In this document: positions 27,557 through 34,886 of the stretch, one piece after another
How positions within the stretch are numbered: position 1 is the first letter of the stretch
How the letters are laid out: each line of letters opens with the position of its first letter
Assembly (NCBI GenBank): GCA_023450745.1
Contig: JAEXGR010000055.1
Location: forward strand, 1-44,311
Direction: 5' to 3'
Origin: Synergistota bacterium
GTDB lineage: Bacteria > Synergistota > Synergistia > Synergistales > Synergistaceae
Length of the DNA stretch: 44,311 nt
Program-made: the position numbers and the translations under genes
The notes under the pieces: model-generated
What the model was told of the DNA's origin: nothing
Database searches by the model: none
The model's input: the letters and a program-made list of their open reading frames with translations, nothing else

Positions 27557-28978
27557 ATGCAAGAGATACCAGAAACGGGTTCCAAGGCTCCGGCGAAGAA
27601 AAAATTCCAGTTTCCCCACATCTACGTTCTGCTGCTGATGATCATCATCGCCTGCGCCGCGGCGACATGGGTGCTGCCGGCGGGAGAATTTGACCGCGTC
27701 AAGAACGAGGCGGGGCGCACGATCGTCGTCGCGGGAACATACCACCCGATAGCGGCGACTCCCGTCGGCCCCTTCCAGATGATTCAGGCCATCTACGGCG
27801 GTATGATCGACGCCAGCAACATCATCTTTTTTATTATGATCGCTTACGCCTCGATCGGCCTGATCATCTCCACGGGGGCCTTCAACGGCCTCGTTTCCGG
27901 GCTGCTGCGGGTTTTTAAAGGAAAATCGCGCGCCATCATCATTCCGGTGTTCATCACGATTCTCGGCATCGCCTCCTCGACGATCGGCGTCTTTGAAGAG
28001 GCCTTCCCCTTTGTGCCGATCTTCGTCGGCATCGCGATCGCCATGGGATACGACGCGATCGTGGGACTCGCGATCGTCGCCCTCGGCATCGGCATCGGGT
28101 ATTCGGGAGCGGTCATGAACCCCTTCACGGTAGGAATGGCGCAGAGCATTGCCGAACTGCCGCCGATGTCGGGCGCGGGCTTCCGCATCTTCTGCCACAT
28201 TTCGATGGTCGTCGTCGCCTCCGCCTACATTATGAGATACGCGATTCGGATACAGGAAGACCCCACGAAAAGCCTCCTGTATGGAAGCGATATGGCCTCG
28301 CACGTAAAAGCCGATGAAAACCTGGAGAACTACCGCTTCGGCACGCGCGAGATCATGGTGCTCGCCACCCTCGCGATCGGGATCATCGTCGTCGTATATG
28401 GAACAAAGGTTTACGGCTGGTACTTGCAGGAACTTTGCGCGATGTTTCTCATCATGGGCATCGTAAGCGCGGCGATCATGGGCTGGAGCCCAAGCGAAAC
28501 GGCGGAAAAGATGGCCAAGAGCTTCGCCGACATGGCGATGGCGGCGATGATGGTCGGCCTCGCGCGGGCAATTCTGGTCGTCCTCCGCTCCGGCAGCATC
28601 ATCGACACCGTCGTTTACGGGCTCGCCTTCCCGCTCTCCTACATGCCGAGCTGGGTGGCTGCGGAATGTATGCTCGTCGTGCAGACGCTCCTCAACTTCC
28701 TCGTCCCCTCCGGCTCGGGGCAGGCGGTCATCAGCATGCCGATCATGGCTCCCCTCTCCGACCTGCTCGGCATCCCGCGCCAGATCGCGGTGCTCTGCTT
28801 CCAGTTCGGCGACGGGCTCTCAAATATCATCTGGCCGACGGCCTTCGCGCCGGTGCTCTGCGCCCTCGCGGGCATCAAGCTCGACCGTTGGTGGAAATGG
28901 CTTGTACCGCTATTCATCCTTCTCATCCTGACCCAGATGGCGCTCATCGCGATCGGAATGTTCATCGGACTGGCGTAG
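27557..28978 (+). CDS. YfcC/DcuC-type membrane carrier
   Basis: 473 aa with about 12 hydrophobic segments. It matches the YfcC family (C4-dicarboxylate anaerobic carrier-like, predicted amino-acid or dipeptide carriers). Family landmarks are VLPAGEFDR near the start, ASSTIGVFEEAFPFVPI, GYSGAVMNPFTVGMAQ and, late in the protein, LVPSGSGQAVISMPIMAPLSDLLG. GGGAGGAA precedes the ATG. It is the last gene of the operon and ends at an intrinsic terminator. It probably imports the substrate of the amidohydrolase/racemase/RidA set. Confidence 0.88.
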   Translation: MQEIPETGSKAPAKKKFQFPHIYVLLLMIIIACAAATWVLPAGEFDRVKNEAGRTIVVAGTYHPIAATPVGPFQMIQAIYGGMIDASNIIFFIMIAYASIGLIISTGAFNGLVSGLLRVFKGKSRAIIIPVFITILGIASSTIGVFEEAFPFVPIFVGIAIAMGYDAIVGLAIVALGIGIGYSGAVMNPFTVGMAQSIAELPPMSGAGFRIFCHISMVVVASAYIMRYAIRIQEDPTKSLLYGSDMASHVKADENLENYRFGTREIMVLATLAIGIIVVVYGTKVYGWYLQELCAMFLIMGIVSAAIMGWSPSETAEKMAKSFADMAMAAMMVGLARAILVVLRSGSIIDTVVYGLAFPLSYMPSWVAAECMLVVQTLLNFLVPSGSGQAVISMPIMAPLSDLLGIPRQIAVLCFQFGDGLSNIIWPTAFAPVLCALAGIKLDRWWKWLVPLFILLILTQMALIAIGMFIGLA

Positions 28979-29015
28979 CAAAACATCCGTCGGCGATTCA
29001 ATCAAACTCAATTAA

Positions 29016-29046
29016 AAAAGAAGGGGCCGCCGTGGTCCCTTCTTTT
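29016..29046 (+). terminator. Terminator of the amidohydrolase operon, with competing hairpin
   Basis: AAAAGAAGGG (29016-29025) pairs with CCCTTCTTTT (29037-29046). GGGGCCGCCG (29023-29032) can pair instead with CGGCGGCCCC (29060-29069), and the two structures exclude each other. Confidence 0.7.
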
Positions 29047-29291
29047 ACTCATGCCGTTTCGGCGGCCCCGAATGGCCGCTCAGGAAAAAGCGCGTAAAAA
29101 AATCTTACCTTCCGTTCCTTCAAACCGATTAAACTATCATGATTTTGTTTCTTGCCAAGCAGCAAAGCCAAAACTGCAAGAGCAGTGACAATTTATGGAT
29201 TTTTCAGCTCTATGCCGTTAAGCGTTTTTTAATATAATCTATATTCGGCCCTAATGATGTTAAAATAAGGGCGCGGAGAGGAGCGTTTTCC
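29047..29291. other. Leader of the GntR-type gene
   Basis: With the terminator this is a 313-bp gene-free stretch. It is AT-rich from about 29090. A TATAAT at 29233-29238 is a candidate -10, but no good -35 is seen at the right distance. A small CTGC-AAGA-GCAG hairpin lies in the middle. No gene is supported. Confidence 0.45.
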
Positions 29292-29978
29292 ATGATTCAG
29301 GCTATTCCGAGGGTTACATTGACACAGTCTATTTTGGACGAGATACTGAAACTGATAAAGAATGGCGCATGGGAACCCGGCGGCAAGATTCCCAGCGAAA
29401 ACGAGCTGGCCTCGGCGTTTTCCGTCAGCAGAAACTCCATCAGGGAAGCCGTAAAAATCTTAAACAACATGAACGTCCTCTCCTCTCGCCCGGGGCAGGG
29501 AACCTTTCTTGCGGCGGACGCCATCAGCCGGATTCTGTCGCTTGAGGTGATAGACGACGGCTATAAAAACGCCTCGGTAAGGGAAATATATGAATTACGC
29601 GTTTTGCTGGAATCACAGAGCGCCTACTGGGCGGCCCAGAGAGCGACGGACGGCGATATCGACGAACTAAAAAATCTTTTATTGATGAGCCATGGCAATA
29701 AAAACTGCGACATCACGGAGCAGAACATCATACATTACGCCTTCCACGACGCCATCATCCGCATGAGCAAGAACTCTTTGCTGCTGCGTATGCTTTCATC
29801 GATAAAGGCGGAAATAGACGCGCACCACGCGCGTTTCGACAACCTGCCGCCGGAGGACGTCACAAACCTCCTCAGCGATCAGGAAAGGGTCATCACCGCC
29901 ATCCTGGACAAGAGGCCGGATGAGGCAATAGCGGCGATGATCTCCCATCTTGAAAAGGCGATGCGGCTGATAAAATAG
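29292..29978 (+). CDS. GntR-family regulator, FadR/FCD subfamily
   Basis: 228 aa. The N-terminal winged helix has the GntR signature KIPSENELASAFSVSRNSIREAVKIL and the wing RPGQGTFL. The helical FCD effector domain is at about 90-225, with metal/effector ligands of the type Asp-x3-His/His (HYAFHDAIIR, IDAHHARF). GAGGAG lies before the ATG. FadR-type regulators respond to carboxylic acids such as amino acids or sugar acids. It follows the operon for an amino-acid-like compound and may repress it or the next gene. Confidence 0.9.
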   Translation: MIQAIPRVTLTQSILDEILKLIKNGAWEPGGKIPSENELASAFSVSRNSIREAVKILNNMNVLSSRPGQGTFLAADAISRILSLEVIDDGYKNASVREIYELRVLLESQSAYWAAQRATDGDIDELKNLLLMSHGNKNCDITEQNIIHYAFHDAIIRMSKNSLLLRMLSSIKAEIDAHHARFDNLPPEDVTNLLSDQERVITAILDKRPDEAIAAMISHLEKAMRLIK

Positions 29979-30028
29979 CTTTTTTTAATACCAAGCGACC
30001 AAAAATTGAAACGGAGGGACCCGGTATC

Positions 30029-30709
30029 ATGGCGACGATCGAAGAACGGGCGGCGGCTTTGCTGGAACGATGCGATATTATATCGCTGGCTTCGGTAAAC
30101 GAAGAGGGATTTCCGCGAATCTGTACGATGAGCAAGGCGGGCGGCGAGGGGATGGGACGAATATACTTCGCGACGGGAACCAGTTCGCGGAAGACGGCCC
30201 ATTTTATCAGCAACCCGAAGGCCGGGGTCTCATACGGCGACGAAAAGGACAGCGTCACTCTGACAGGGACGATAAAAATCGTGGAAGATGAGACGTTGAA
30301 AAGGAGCCTGTGGAAGGACTGGTATATAGAGCACTTCCCCGGCGGCCCCGAAGACCCGGAATATTGCGTGCTGCGGTTCGACGCGCGGGAGGCGACCATC
30401 TATATCGGCGGCGAGTTCGTCACCTGGCGCGCCTCCGACGGAAAGACCGCCTGCCGTTTCTGCCAGAGCTGCGGCATGCCGCTGACAGCGGAAGAAATGT
30501 ACGGCACGGAGGAAGGCGGCGGCAGAAGCGGCGAATACTGCCGGTACTGCCGGCAGGACGGAAAATTCACCGCCGACGTGACGCTGGAAGAGATGATCGA
30601 ACTCTGCGTCCCGCACATGGCCGGGGCGCACCCGGGAATTGACGAGAACTGCGCGCGGGAAATGATGCGGCGCTTCCTGCCGGCGCTTAAACGGTGGCAG
30701 ACGAAATAA
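30029..30709 (+). CDS. Pyridoxamine-phosphate-oxidase-like flavin protein with zinc ribbon
   Basis: 226 aa. The N-terminal split-barrel flavin-binding domain (about 1-135) has IISLASVNEEGFPRICTM, FATGTSSRKTAHFISNPKAGVSY and a tail IYIGGEFVTWR, as in general-stress/PNPOx-like proteins. The C-terminal zinc ribbon (about 138-220) opens with CRFCQSCGMPL and EYCRYCRQDGKF, giving CxxCxxC and CxxC ligand groups; PF12674-type ribbons occur in this arrangement. It starts 50 nt after the GntR gene and may share its transcript. It probably binds FMN or FAD and reduces a small molecule; substrate unknown. Confidence 0.85.
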   Translation: MATIEERAAALLERCDIISLASVNEEGFPRICTMSKAGGEGMGRIYFATGTSSRKTAHFISNPKAGVSYGDEKDSVTLTGTIKIVEDETLKRSLWKDWYIEHFPGGPEDPEYCVLRFDAREATIYIGGEFVTWRASDGKTACRFCQSCGMPLTAEEMYGTEEGGGRSGEYCRYCRQDGKFTADVTLEEMIELCVPHMAGAHPGIDENCAREMMRRFLPALKRWQTK

Positions 30710-30721
30710 CCCCGAAACGGC

Positions 30722-30759
30722 GAGCGTCCCCGCCGCATAACGCGCGCGGACGCTCTTTT
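30722..30759 (+). terminator. Intrinsic terminator after the flavin/zinc-ribbon gene
   Basis: GAGCGTCC (30722-30729) pairs with GGACGCTC (30748-30755), followed by TTTT. Confidence 0.75.
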
Positions 30760-31125
30760 ATTATGCCCCTCTCTTTGGCAAAGCGGGGAAAAGGCAAATT
30801 GAGGTTTAGCCAAAGGTTTCCGATTCCTTCATTCGTAAATAAGATCCGATTTTCCTCACCCGCCCGCGGCGGGAGCCAGGCGGTTTGCAAAAAAAGAACC
30901 GCCCTTTCAGCTCCCCGCCTGTCGGCGCGGGGGCCGAACCGGCAAGTCAGCCCGCCATTTATCCGGTATTGGCGCTATGTTGATATTCATGTTACAATCG
31001 TAAAGGATCTTAGCGGATTTACCCTCTAATGACCGGCGGTTTTTCTGTGCGGGTGATTATTTCTCTGGTGGGCGCGCAATTAACTTTGCGGGTAGTTAAA
31101 ACAACATAAAGGAGAGGTTTTTACT
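30760..31125. other. Repeat-bearing gap upstream of the TRAP binding proteins
   Basis: No gene is supported. GGCAAATTGAGGTTTAGCC (30793-30811) and the palindromic CCCGCCCGCGGCGGG (30859-30873) both recur in the gap at 40620-40700. The former is inverted there, so they are modules of a dispersed intergenic repeat. The right end holds the promoter and leader of the first TRAP gene. Confidence 0.55.
30969..30998 (+). promoter_or_regulatory. Candidate promoter of the first TRAP binding-protein gene
   Basis: TTGGCG (30969-30974), an 18-bp spacer and TACAAT (30993-30998). It would leave a leader of about 120 nt with two similar GCGGGT-(A/G)-(T/G)-TTA blocks near 31048 and 31090. Confidence 0.4.
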
Positions 31126-32127
31126 ATGAAGAGTCTCAAAAATTCGCTCTGCGTCATGATACTGTTTCTGTTTCTCGCTTCATGCTCCGAAGCGGCCGAA
31201 GTAAAGCTCCGCTTCGCCGGACAGTTCCCCGAAGATCACAGCGCGACGAAGTTCATGCGCGAGATCGCCGACGGCGTGAAACAGCGGACCGGCGGCCGCG
31301 TCGAGATCGAAATCTTCCCCGCAAACAAGCTCGGCGACTATACGATAATCTATGAGGATCTCATGCGCGGCGCCGTGGATATGGCCCTCATCTCCGTGCC
31401 CAGCCAGTTCGACCCGCGCCTCGAACTCGTCTATCTGAATGCCTTTGCCAATTACAACGTCCTCAAGAAAGAGTTCAAGCCGGGAAGCTGGCTCTCAAAG
31501 AAGATGAACGAATATAACACGCGCCTCGGAGTGAAATTCCTCGGCTTCAACATTGAGGGACTCACCGGCATCGCGTCCAAAAAACCGGTCCGTGAACCGC
31601 TTGTTCCCAGCGTCAACAAGGGCGTGCTCGCGCGCGTGCCCTTCATGAACGTCTATAAATCGGCGGCGGAGGCCCAGGGCTACCGGACCATCGCGCTGCC
31701 ATACTCGGATATCGCCCGCTCCATGCAGGACGGCACCTGCGACGCAGTCTCCTCGATCTCCACGGGCGCGGCGCTGACGGAGCTCAAGGGGATAATGAAA
31801 TATTGGTACCAGCTCAATTACTCGCAGGAGACGGAATCGTATCTGATGAGCGCGAAGACCTGGGACCGGCTCGGCGAAGAGGACCTCGCCGTGATCTACG
31901 CGGAGGTGGCGAAGGCCTCCGCGAAGTCGATCGAACAGGCGCAGCAGAACGACAAGCGAAACCTCGAGCTGATGAAGAAAAGCGGCGTGCAGGTCTTCAC
32001 CTACACCGACGCGCAGCTCCTGCCGCTGCGCACGGCGGTCATGGAGAACTGGAAACAGCTCGAACCAGTCATGGGCGTACAGCTGATGAATCAGGCGCGG
32101 AAACATTTCCCCATAAAGGAAAAATAA
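31126..32127 (+). CDS. TRAP transporter substrate-binding protein, DctP type (paralog 1)
   Basis: 333 aa. Export signal 1-23 with a lipobox-like L-A-S-C20, so it may be a lipoprotein. The mature part begins VKLRFAGQFPEDHSATKFMREIADGV and carries the DctP landmarks FPANKLGDYTIIYEDLMRGAVDMALIS and the carboxylate-binding arginine region GVLARVPFMNVYKSAAEAQG. AAAGGAGAGG precedes the ATG. It captures an organic acid in the periplasm for a TRAP permease. No DctQ/DctM genes are in the window, so the permease is elsewhere. The neighbouring oxidoreductase and UxaA-type genes suggest a hydroxy- or sulfo-acid (inference). Confidence 0.9.
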   Translation: MKSLKNSLCVMILFLFLASCSEAAEVKLRFAGQFPEDHSATKFMREIADGVKQRTGGRVEIEIFPANKLGDYTIIYEDLMRGAVDMALISVPSQFDPRLELVYLNAFANYNVLKKEFKPGSWLSKKMNEYNTRLGVKFLGFNIEGLTGIASKKPVREPLVPSVNKGVLARVPFMNVYKSAAEAQGYRTIALPYSDIARSMQDGTCDAVSSISTGAALTELKGIMKYWYQLNYSQETESYLMSAKTWDRLGEEDLAVIYAEVAKASAKSIEQAQQNDKRNLELMKKSGVQVFTYTDAQLLPLRTAVMENWKQLEPVMGVQLMNQARKHFPIKEK

Positions 32128-32159
32128 CGGCGGACCAAAGCTCATAAAAATACCGAACA

Positions 32160-32200
32160 GGACGCCCTTCCCGCTCTCACTGCGCGGCGGGGGCGTCTTC
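32160..32200 (+). terminator. Hairpin after the first TRAP gene
   Basis: GACGCCC (32161-32167) pairs with GGGCGTC (32191-32197), with an inner CCCGC/GCGGG pair. It is followed by only a short TTC. Confidence 0.5.
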
Positions 32201-32376
32201 ATGTTGAGCGCCCCCCGGCCGCGCGGGCTTGCCAGGGTTACGCTGGCACAACGTTTGAATCTGTGCTATAAAGGCGCGGTAAACTTTTGCCCCGCCGCCG
32301 GCGCGAAAGAAGAAATACAAAGAGCGGCGGCGGCCCCGCGGGCCGCCGCAAAACATAAAGAAAGAGTGATGCTGTC

Positions 32377-33378
32377 ATGAGAGGCCTAAAAAATATACTC
32401 TGCTCCTTCATGCTGCTGGTCCTTGCATCAGCGCCCGCCGGCGCGGCCGGGATCACCCTGCGCTTTGCGGGACAGTTTCCAGAGGATCATAACGCCACCA
32501 GGCTGATGCGCGAGATCGCCCGCGGGGTACGCCTGCGGACGAACGGACGTCTTTCCGTCGAGGTGTTTCCCGCCAATAAGCTCGGGGACTACACGATAAT
32601 TTACGAGGACCTCATGCGCGGCGCTATCGATATGGCGCTGATATCCATTCCGAGCCAATTTGACCCGCGGCTGGAGCTGGTCTATCTCAACCCCTTCGTC
32701 AATTACCGGACGGCCAGGCAGGTGTCAAAGCGCGGCAGCTGGCTCTCCCAGAAGATGGATGAGTACAACACGCGCCTGGGGGTCAAGCTGCTGGGCTTCA
32801 ACTTCGAGGGGCTCACGGGCATCGCCTCGGTCAAACCGATCAACCGGCCTCTGGACCCGCAGGCAAACAAGGGCGTCCTGGTGAGGGTCCCCCTCATGCA
32901 CGTCTACAAGTCCGCGATCGAGTCCCAGGGCTACCGGACCGTGACTATTCCGTACGCGGACAGCGCCCGCGCGATGAAAGAGGGCAGGTGCGACGCCATT
33001 TCATCCATCTCCGCGGACGCGGCCTTCGCCGACCTCAAAGGGATAATGAAATACTGGTACCAGCTCAACTATTCGCAGGCGACGGAGTCCTATCTGATGA
33101 GCGCGAAGACCTGGGACCGGCTCGGCGAGGAGGATATTGCGATAATTTACGGCGAGGTGGCGCGCGCTTCGGCGAAATCCATCGAGCAGGCCAAGCAGAA
33201 CGATAAGATAAACCGGGAGCTGATGAGAAAAAACGGCGTCCGGGTATTCACATACACGGACGCCGAACTTCTGCCGCTGCGCCGGGCGATCGTAGACGGC
33301 TGGCAGAACCTGGAGCCGGTGATGGGCCGCCAGCTCATGAACGATGCGAGAAGGCACTTTCTGACAAATATCAAATAA
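32377..33378 (+). CDS. TRAP transporter substrate-binding protein, DctP type (paralog 2)
   Basis: 333 aa, the same length as the preceding paralog and by eye roughly 70% identical, with no gaps in the mature part. It has a Sec signal cut near AGA-AG but no lipobox cysteine, unlike paralog 1. Conserved stretches include the FPANKLGDYTIIYEDLMRG core and KYWYQLNYSQ-x-TESYLMSA. Differences cluster around residues 105-120 and 140-155, near the expected ligand cleft, so ligand preference may differ. The Shine-Dalgarno is weak. It has its own 249-bp upstream gap and converges on the UxaA-type gene. Confidence 0.9.
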   Translation: MRGLKNILCSFMLLVLASAPAGAAGITLRFAGQFPEDHNATRLMREIARGVRLRTNGRLSVEVFPANKLGDYTIIYEDLMRGAIDMALISIPSQFDPRLELVYLNPFVNYRTARQVSKRGSWLSQKMDEYNTRLGVKLLGFNFEGLTGIASVKPINRPLDPQANKGVLVRVPLMHVYKSAIESQGYRTVTIPYADSARAMKEGRCDAISSISADAAFADLKGIMKYWYQLNYSQATESYLMSAKTWDRLGEEDIAIIYGEVARASAKSIEQAKQNDKINRELMRKNGVRVFTYTDAELLPLRRAIVDGWQNLEPVMGRQLMNDARRHFLTNIK

Positions 33379-33389
33379 CCGCCCCTCCC

Positions 33390-33408
33390 AAAAGCGGAGC
33401 GGCCCCGC
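33390..33408 (-). terminator. Terminator of the FAD oxidoreductase/UxaA operon
   Basis: On the minus strand GCGGGG-CCG-CTCCGC is followed by TTTT. It sits in the 38-bp gap between convergent genes. Confidence 0.55.
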
Positions 33409-33416
33409 CTGTTGTT

Positions 33417-34580
33417 TTAGCCGCAGCTGTGGCGTTGGTTGACGAATACCACTCCGGACCCGTTTACCTCCGCCTTCGTCTCCCGCCCGCCGCAGACCGC
33501 GACCGTGAAGTCAAGCAGCTCTTTTCCGAGCTCGCCGGCGTCTTTCTCGCCGCGGAGGCTGGCGGAGGTGTCGAAATCCAGCATATCGTTGTGCTTTTCA
33601 AAGGTGGCGCGGTTGCCGGTGATCTTTATCACCGGCGCTATCGGGCTGCCTATCGGGTTGCCCATCCCCGTGGTGAAGGCCACCACCTGCGCGCCGCCCG
33701 CGATTTTCGCGGTGATCGAGCCGCAGTCGTAGGCCGTGGTGTCCATGTAATAGAGTCCGCGGCCCCGGATATACTCGCCGGCGGCGAGCACCCCCTCAAA
33801 GGGACGCGTGCCGCTCTTGTGTATGCAGCCGAGGGACTTTTCCGCCAGCGTCGTGAGTCCGGCGGCGATATTCCCCGGCGTGGGGTTTGTCAGCCTGATA
33901 TCGGCTCCCGTCTGCTCCTTGATATCGCGGTCCCACTTCCTCACCATCTCGCGGAGGCGGCGTCCGATCTCCGGCGTCCGGCCGCGCGAAAGCAGGATAT
34001 TCTCCGCGCCGATCGCCTCGGAGGTTTCGCTGATCACCACCGTGGCCCCCATATCGACGAGGCGGTCGGAGAGGTCGCCGAGCACGACGTTGGCCGAGAT
34101 TCCCGAGGTGGGGTCCGAGCCGCCGCATTCAAGTCCGAGTATCAGCTCCGAGATGTCGATCTCTTCGCGCCGCAGCTGCCGCGCCTCTTCTACAAGCCGC
34201 CTGGCGATCTTCACCCCCGCCGCGACCGTGCCGCCGACGCCTCCCTCCTCATGGATGGAGATGTAGTGCAGCGGCTTGCAGGTCTTTGCGGAGACGGCCT
34301 CAAGATAGAGTTCTTTCTGAGTCGCCTCGCAGCCGAGGCCGACGATGAGCGCGCCGTAGACGTTGCCGTTCGCGATGAGCCCCGAGAGCACCTCCAGCGT
34401 ATGTTCCGTATCCGAGGGCGACTGCCCGCAGCCGTTGTGGTTGTACAAAAAGGTCGTCCCGGGAACGGCGCTTGCGATCTGCTGCGCCGCCGCCGAAGAG
34501 CAGAGCACTCCCGGCATGACGACGACGAGGTTGCGCACCCCCGCGCGGCCGTCGGGCCGCCGGTATCCGAGAAACTTCAT
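33417..34580 (-). CDS. UxaA-family hydro-lyase, large subunit (SuyB/altronate dehydratase-like)
   Basis: 387 aa. It matches the C-terminal part of altronate/galactarate dehydratase: GYRRPDGRAGVRNLVVVMP, the Fe-binding cysteine regions HNGCGQ, GLGCEA, LECGGSDPTSGISAN, and DCGSITAKIAGGAQVVAFTTG. In UxaA and GarD this is fused to a SAF domain; here the SAF part is a separate gene whose stop overlaps this start (TAATG). The same split is seen in sulfolactate sulfo-lyase SuyA/SuyB. I can place it in the family but not choose between a sugar-acid dehydratase and SuyB. It probably removes water or sulfite from a 2-hydroxy acid using an iron centre. Confidence 0.85.
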   Translation of the reverse strand: MKFLGYRRPDGRAGVRNLVVVMPGVLCSSAAAQQIASAVPGTTFLYNHNGCGQSPSDTEHTLEVLSGLIANGNVYGALIVGLGCEATQKELYLEAVSAKTCKPLHYISIHEEGGVGGTVAAGVKIARRLVEEARQLRREEIDISELILGLECGGSDPTSGISANVVLGDLSDRLVDMGATVVISETSEAIGAENILLSRGRTPEIGRRLREMVRKWDRDIKEQTGADIRLTNPTPGNIAAGLTTLAEKSLGCIHKSGTRPFEGVLAAGEYIRGRGLYYMDTTAYDCGSITAKIAGGAQVVAFTTGMGNPIGSPIAPVIKITGNRATFEKHNDMLDFDTSASLRGEKDAGELGKELLDFTVAVCGGRETKAEVNGSGVVFVNQRHSCG

Positions 34581-34876
34581 TACCGCTCCTCCTCCCCGAT
34601 ATCCGTCAGGTTGTGGCTGTGGACATGGGCTCCCGCGCGGATATCCCGCGTCGCGTGCCCGATCCTTTCGCCGTATTTAAAGACGGGCTCGCCCGCGCGA
34701 ATGGACAGCAGCGCGATCTTGTGATAAATGGGGATGTCGTCCGCCGCGGCGATCTTCATCAGTTCGCCGCCGTTCATATAGGCAAGCACCTCGCCCCGCC
34801 TGACGGGGCGGTTCACGATCGCCACGGAGTCGCGGCCGGAGATAAGGATCGCGTCGATCATCATTTTCTGCGTCAA
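34580..34876 (-). CDS. SAF-domain small subunit of UxaA-type hydro-lyase
   Basis: 98 aa from a TTG start with GAGGAT upstream; the first in-frame ATG (34864) has no ribosome site. The whole protein is a SAF domain, with GRDSVAIVNRPVRRGEVLAYMNGG, YHKIALLSIRAGEPVFKYGERIG and a C-terminal AHVHSHNL. The HVHSHNL tail is the hallmark of UxaA/GarD/SuyA N-terminal regions. It should pair with the large subunit encoded directly downstream. It follows the oxidoreductase after 10 nt, so the three genes form one operon. Confidence 0.88.
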   Translation of the reverse strand: MTQKMMIDAILISGRDSVAIVNRPVRRGEVLAYMNGGELMKIAAADDIPIYHKIALLSIRAGEPVFKYGERIGHATRDIRAGAHVHSHNLTDIGEEER

Positions 34877-34886
34877 AATATCATCC

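Noticed and set aside
32244..32258. Sigma54-like box TGGCAC-N5-TTGA upstream of the second TRAP gene
   Set aside because: The -12 GC is lost (GA), and no sigma54 activator gene is nearby; a chance match is likely. A TATAAA downstream could be a weak -10 instead.
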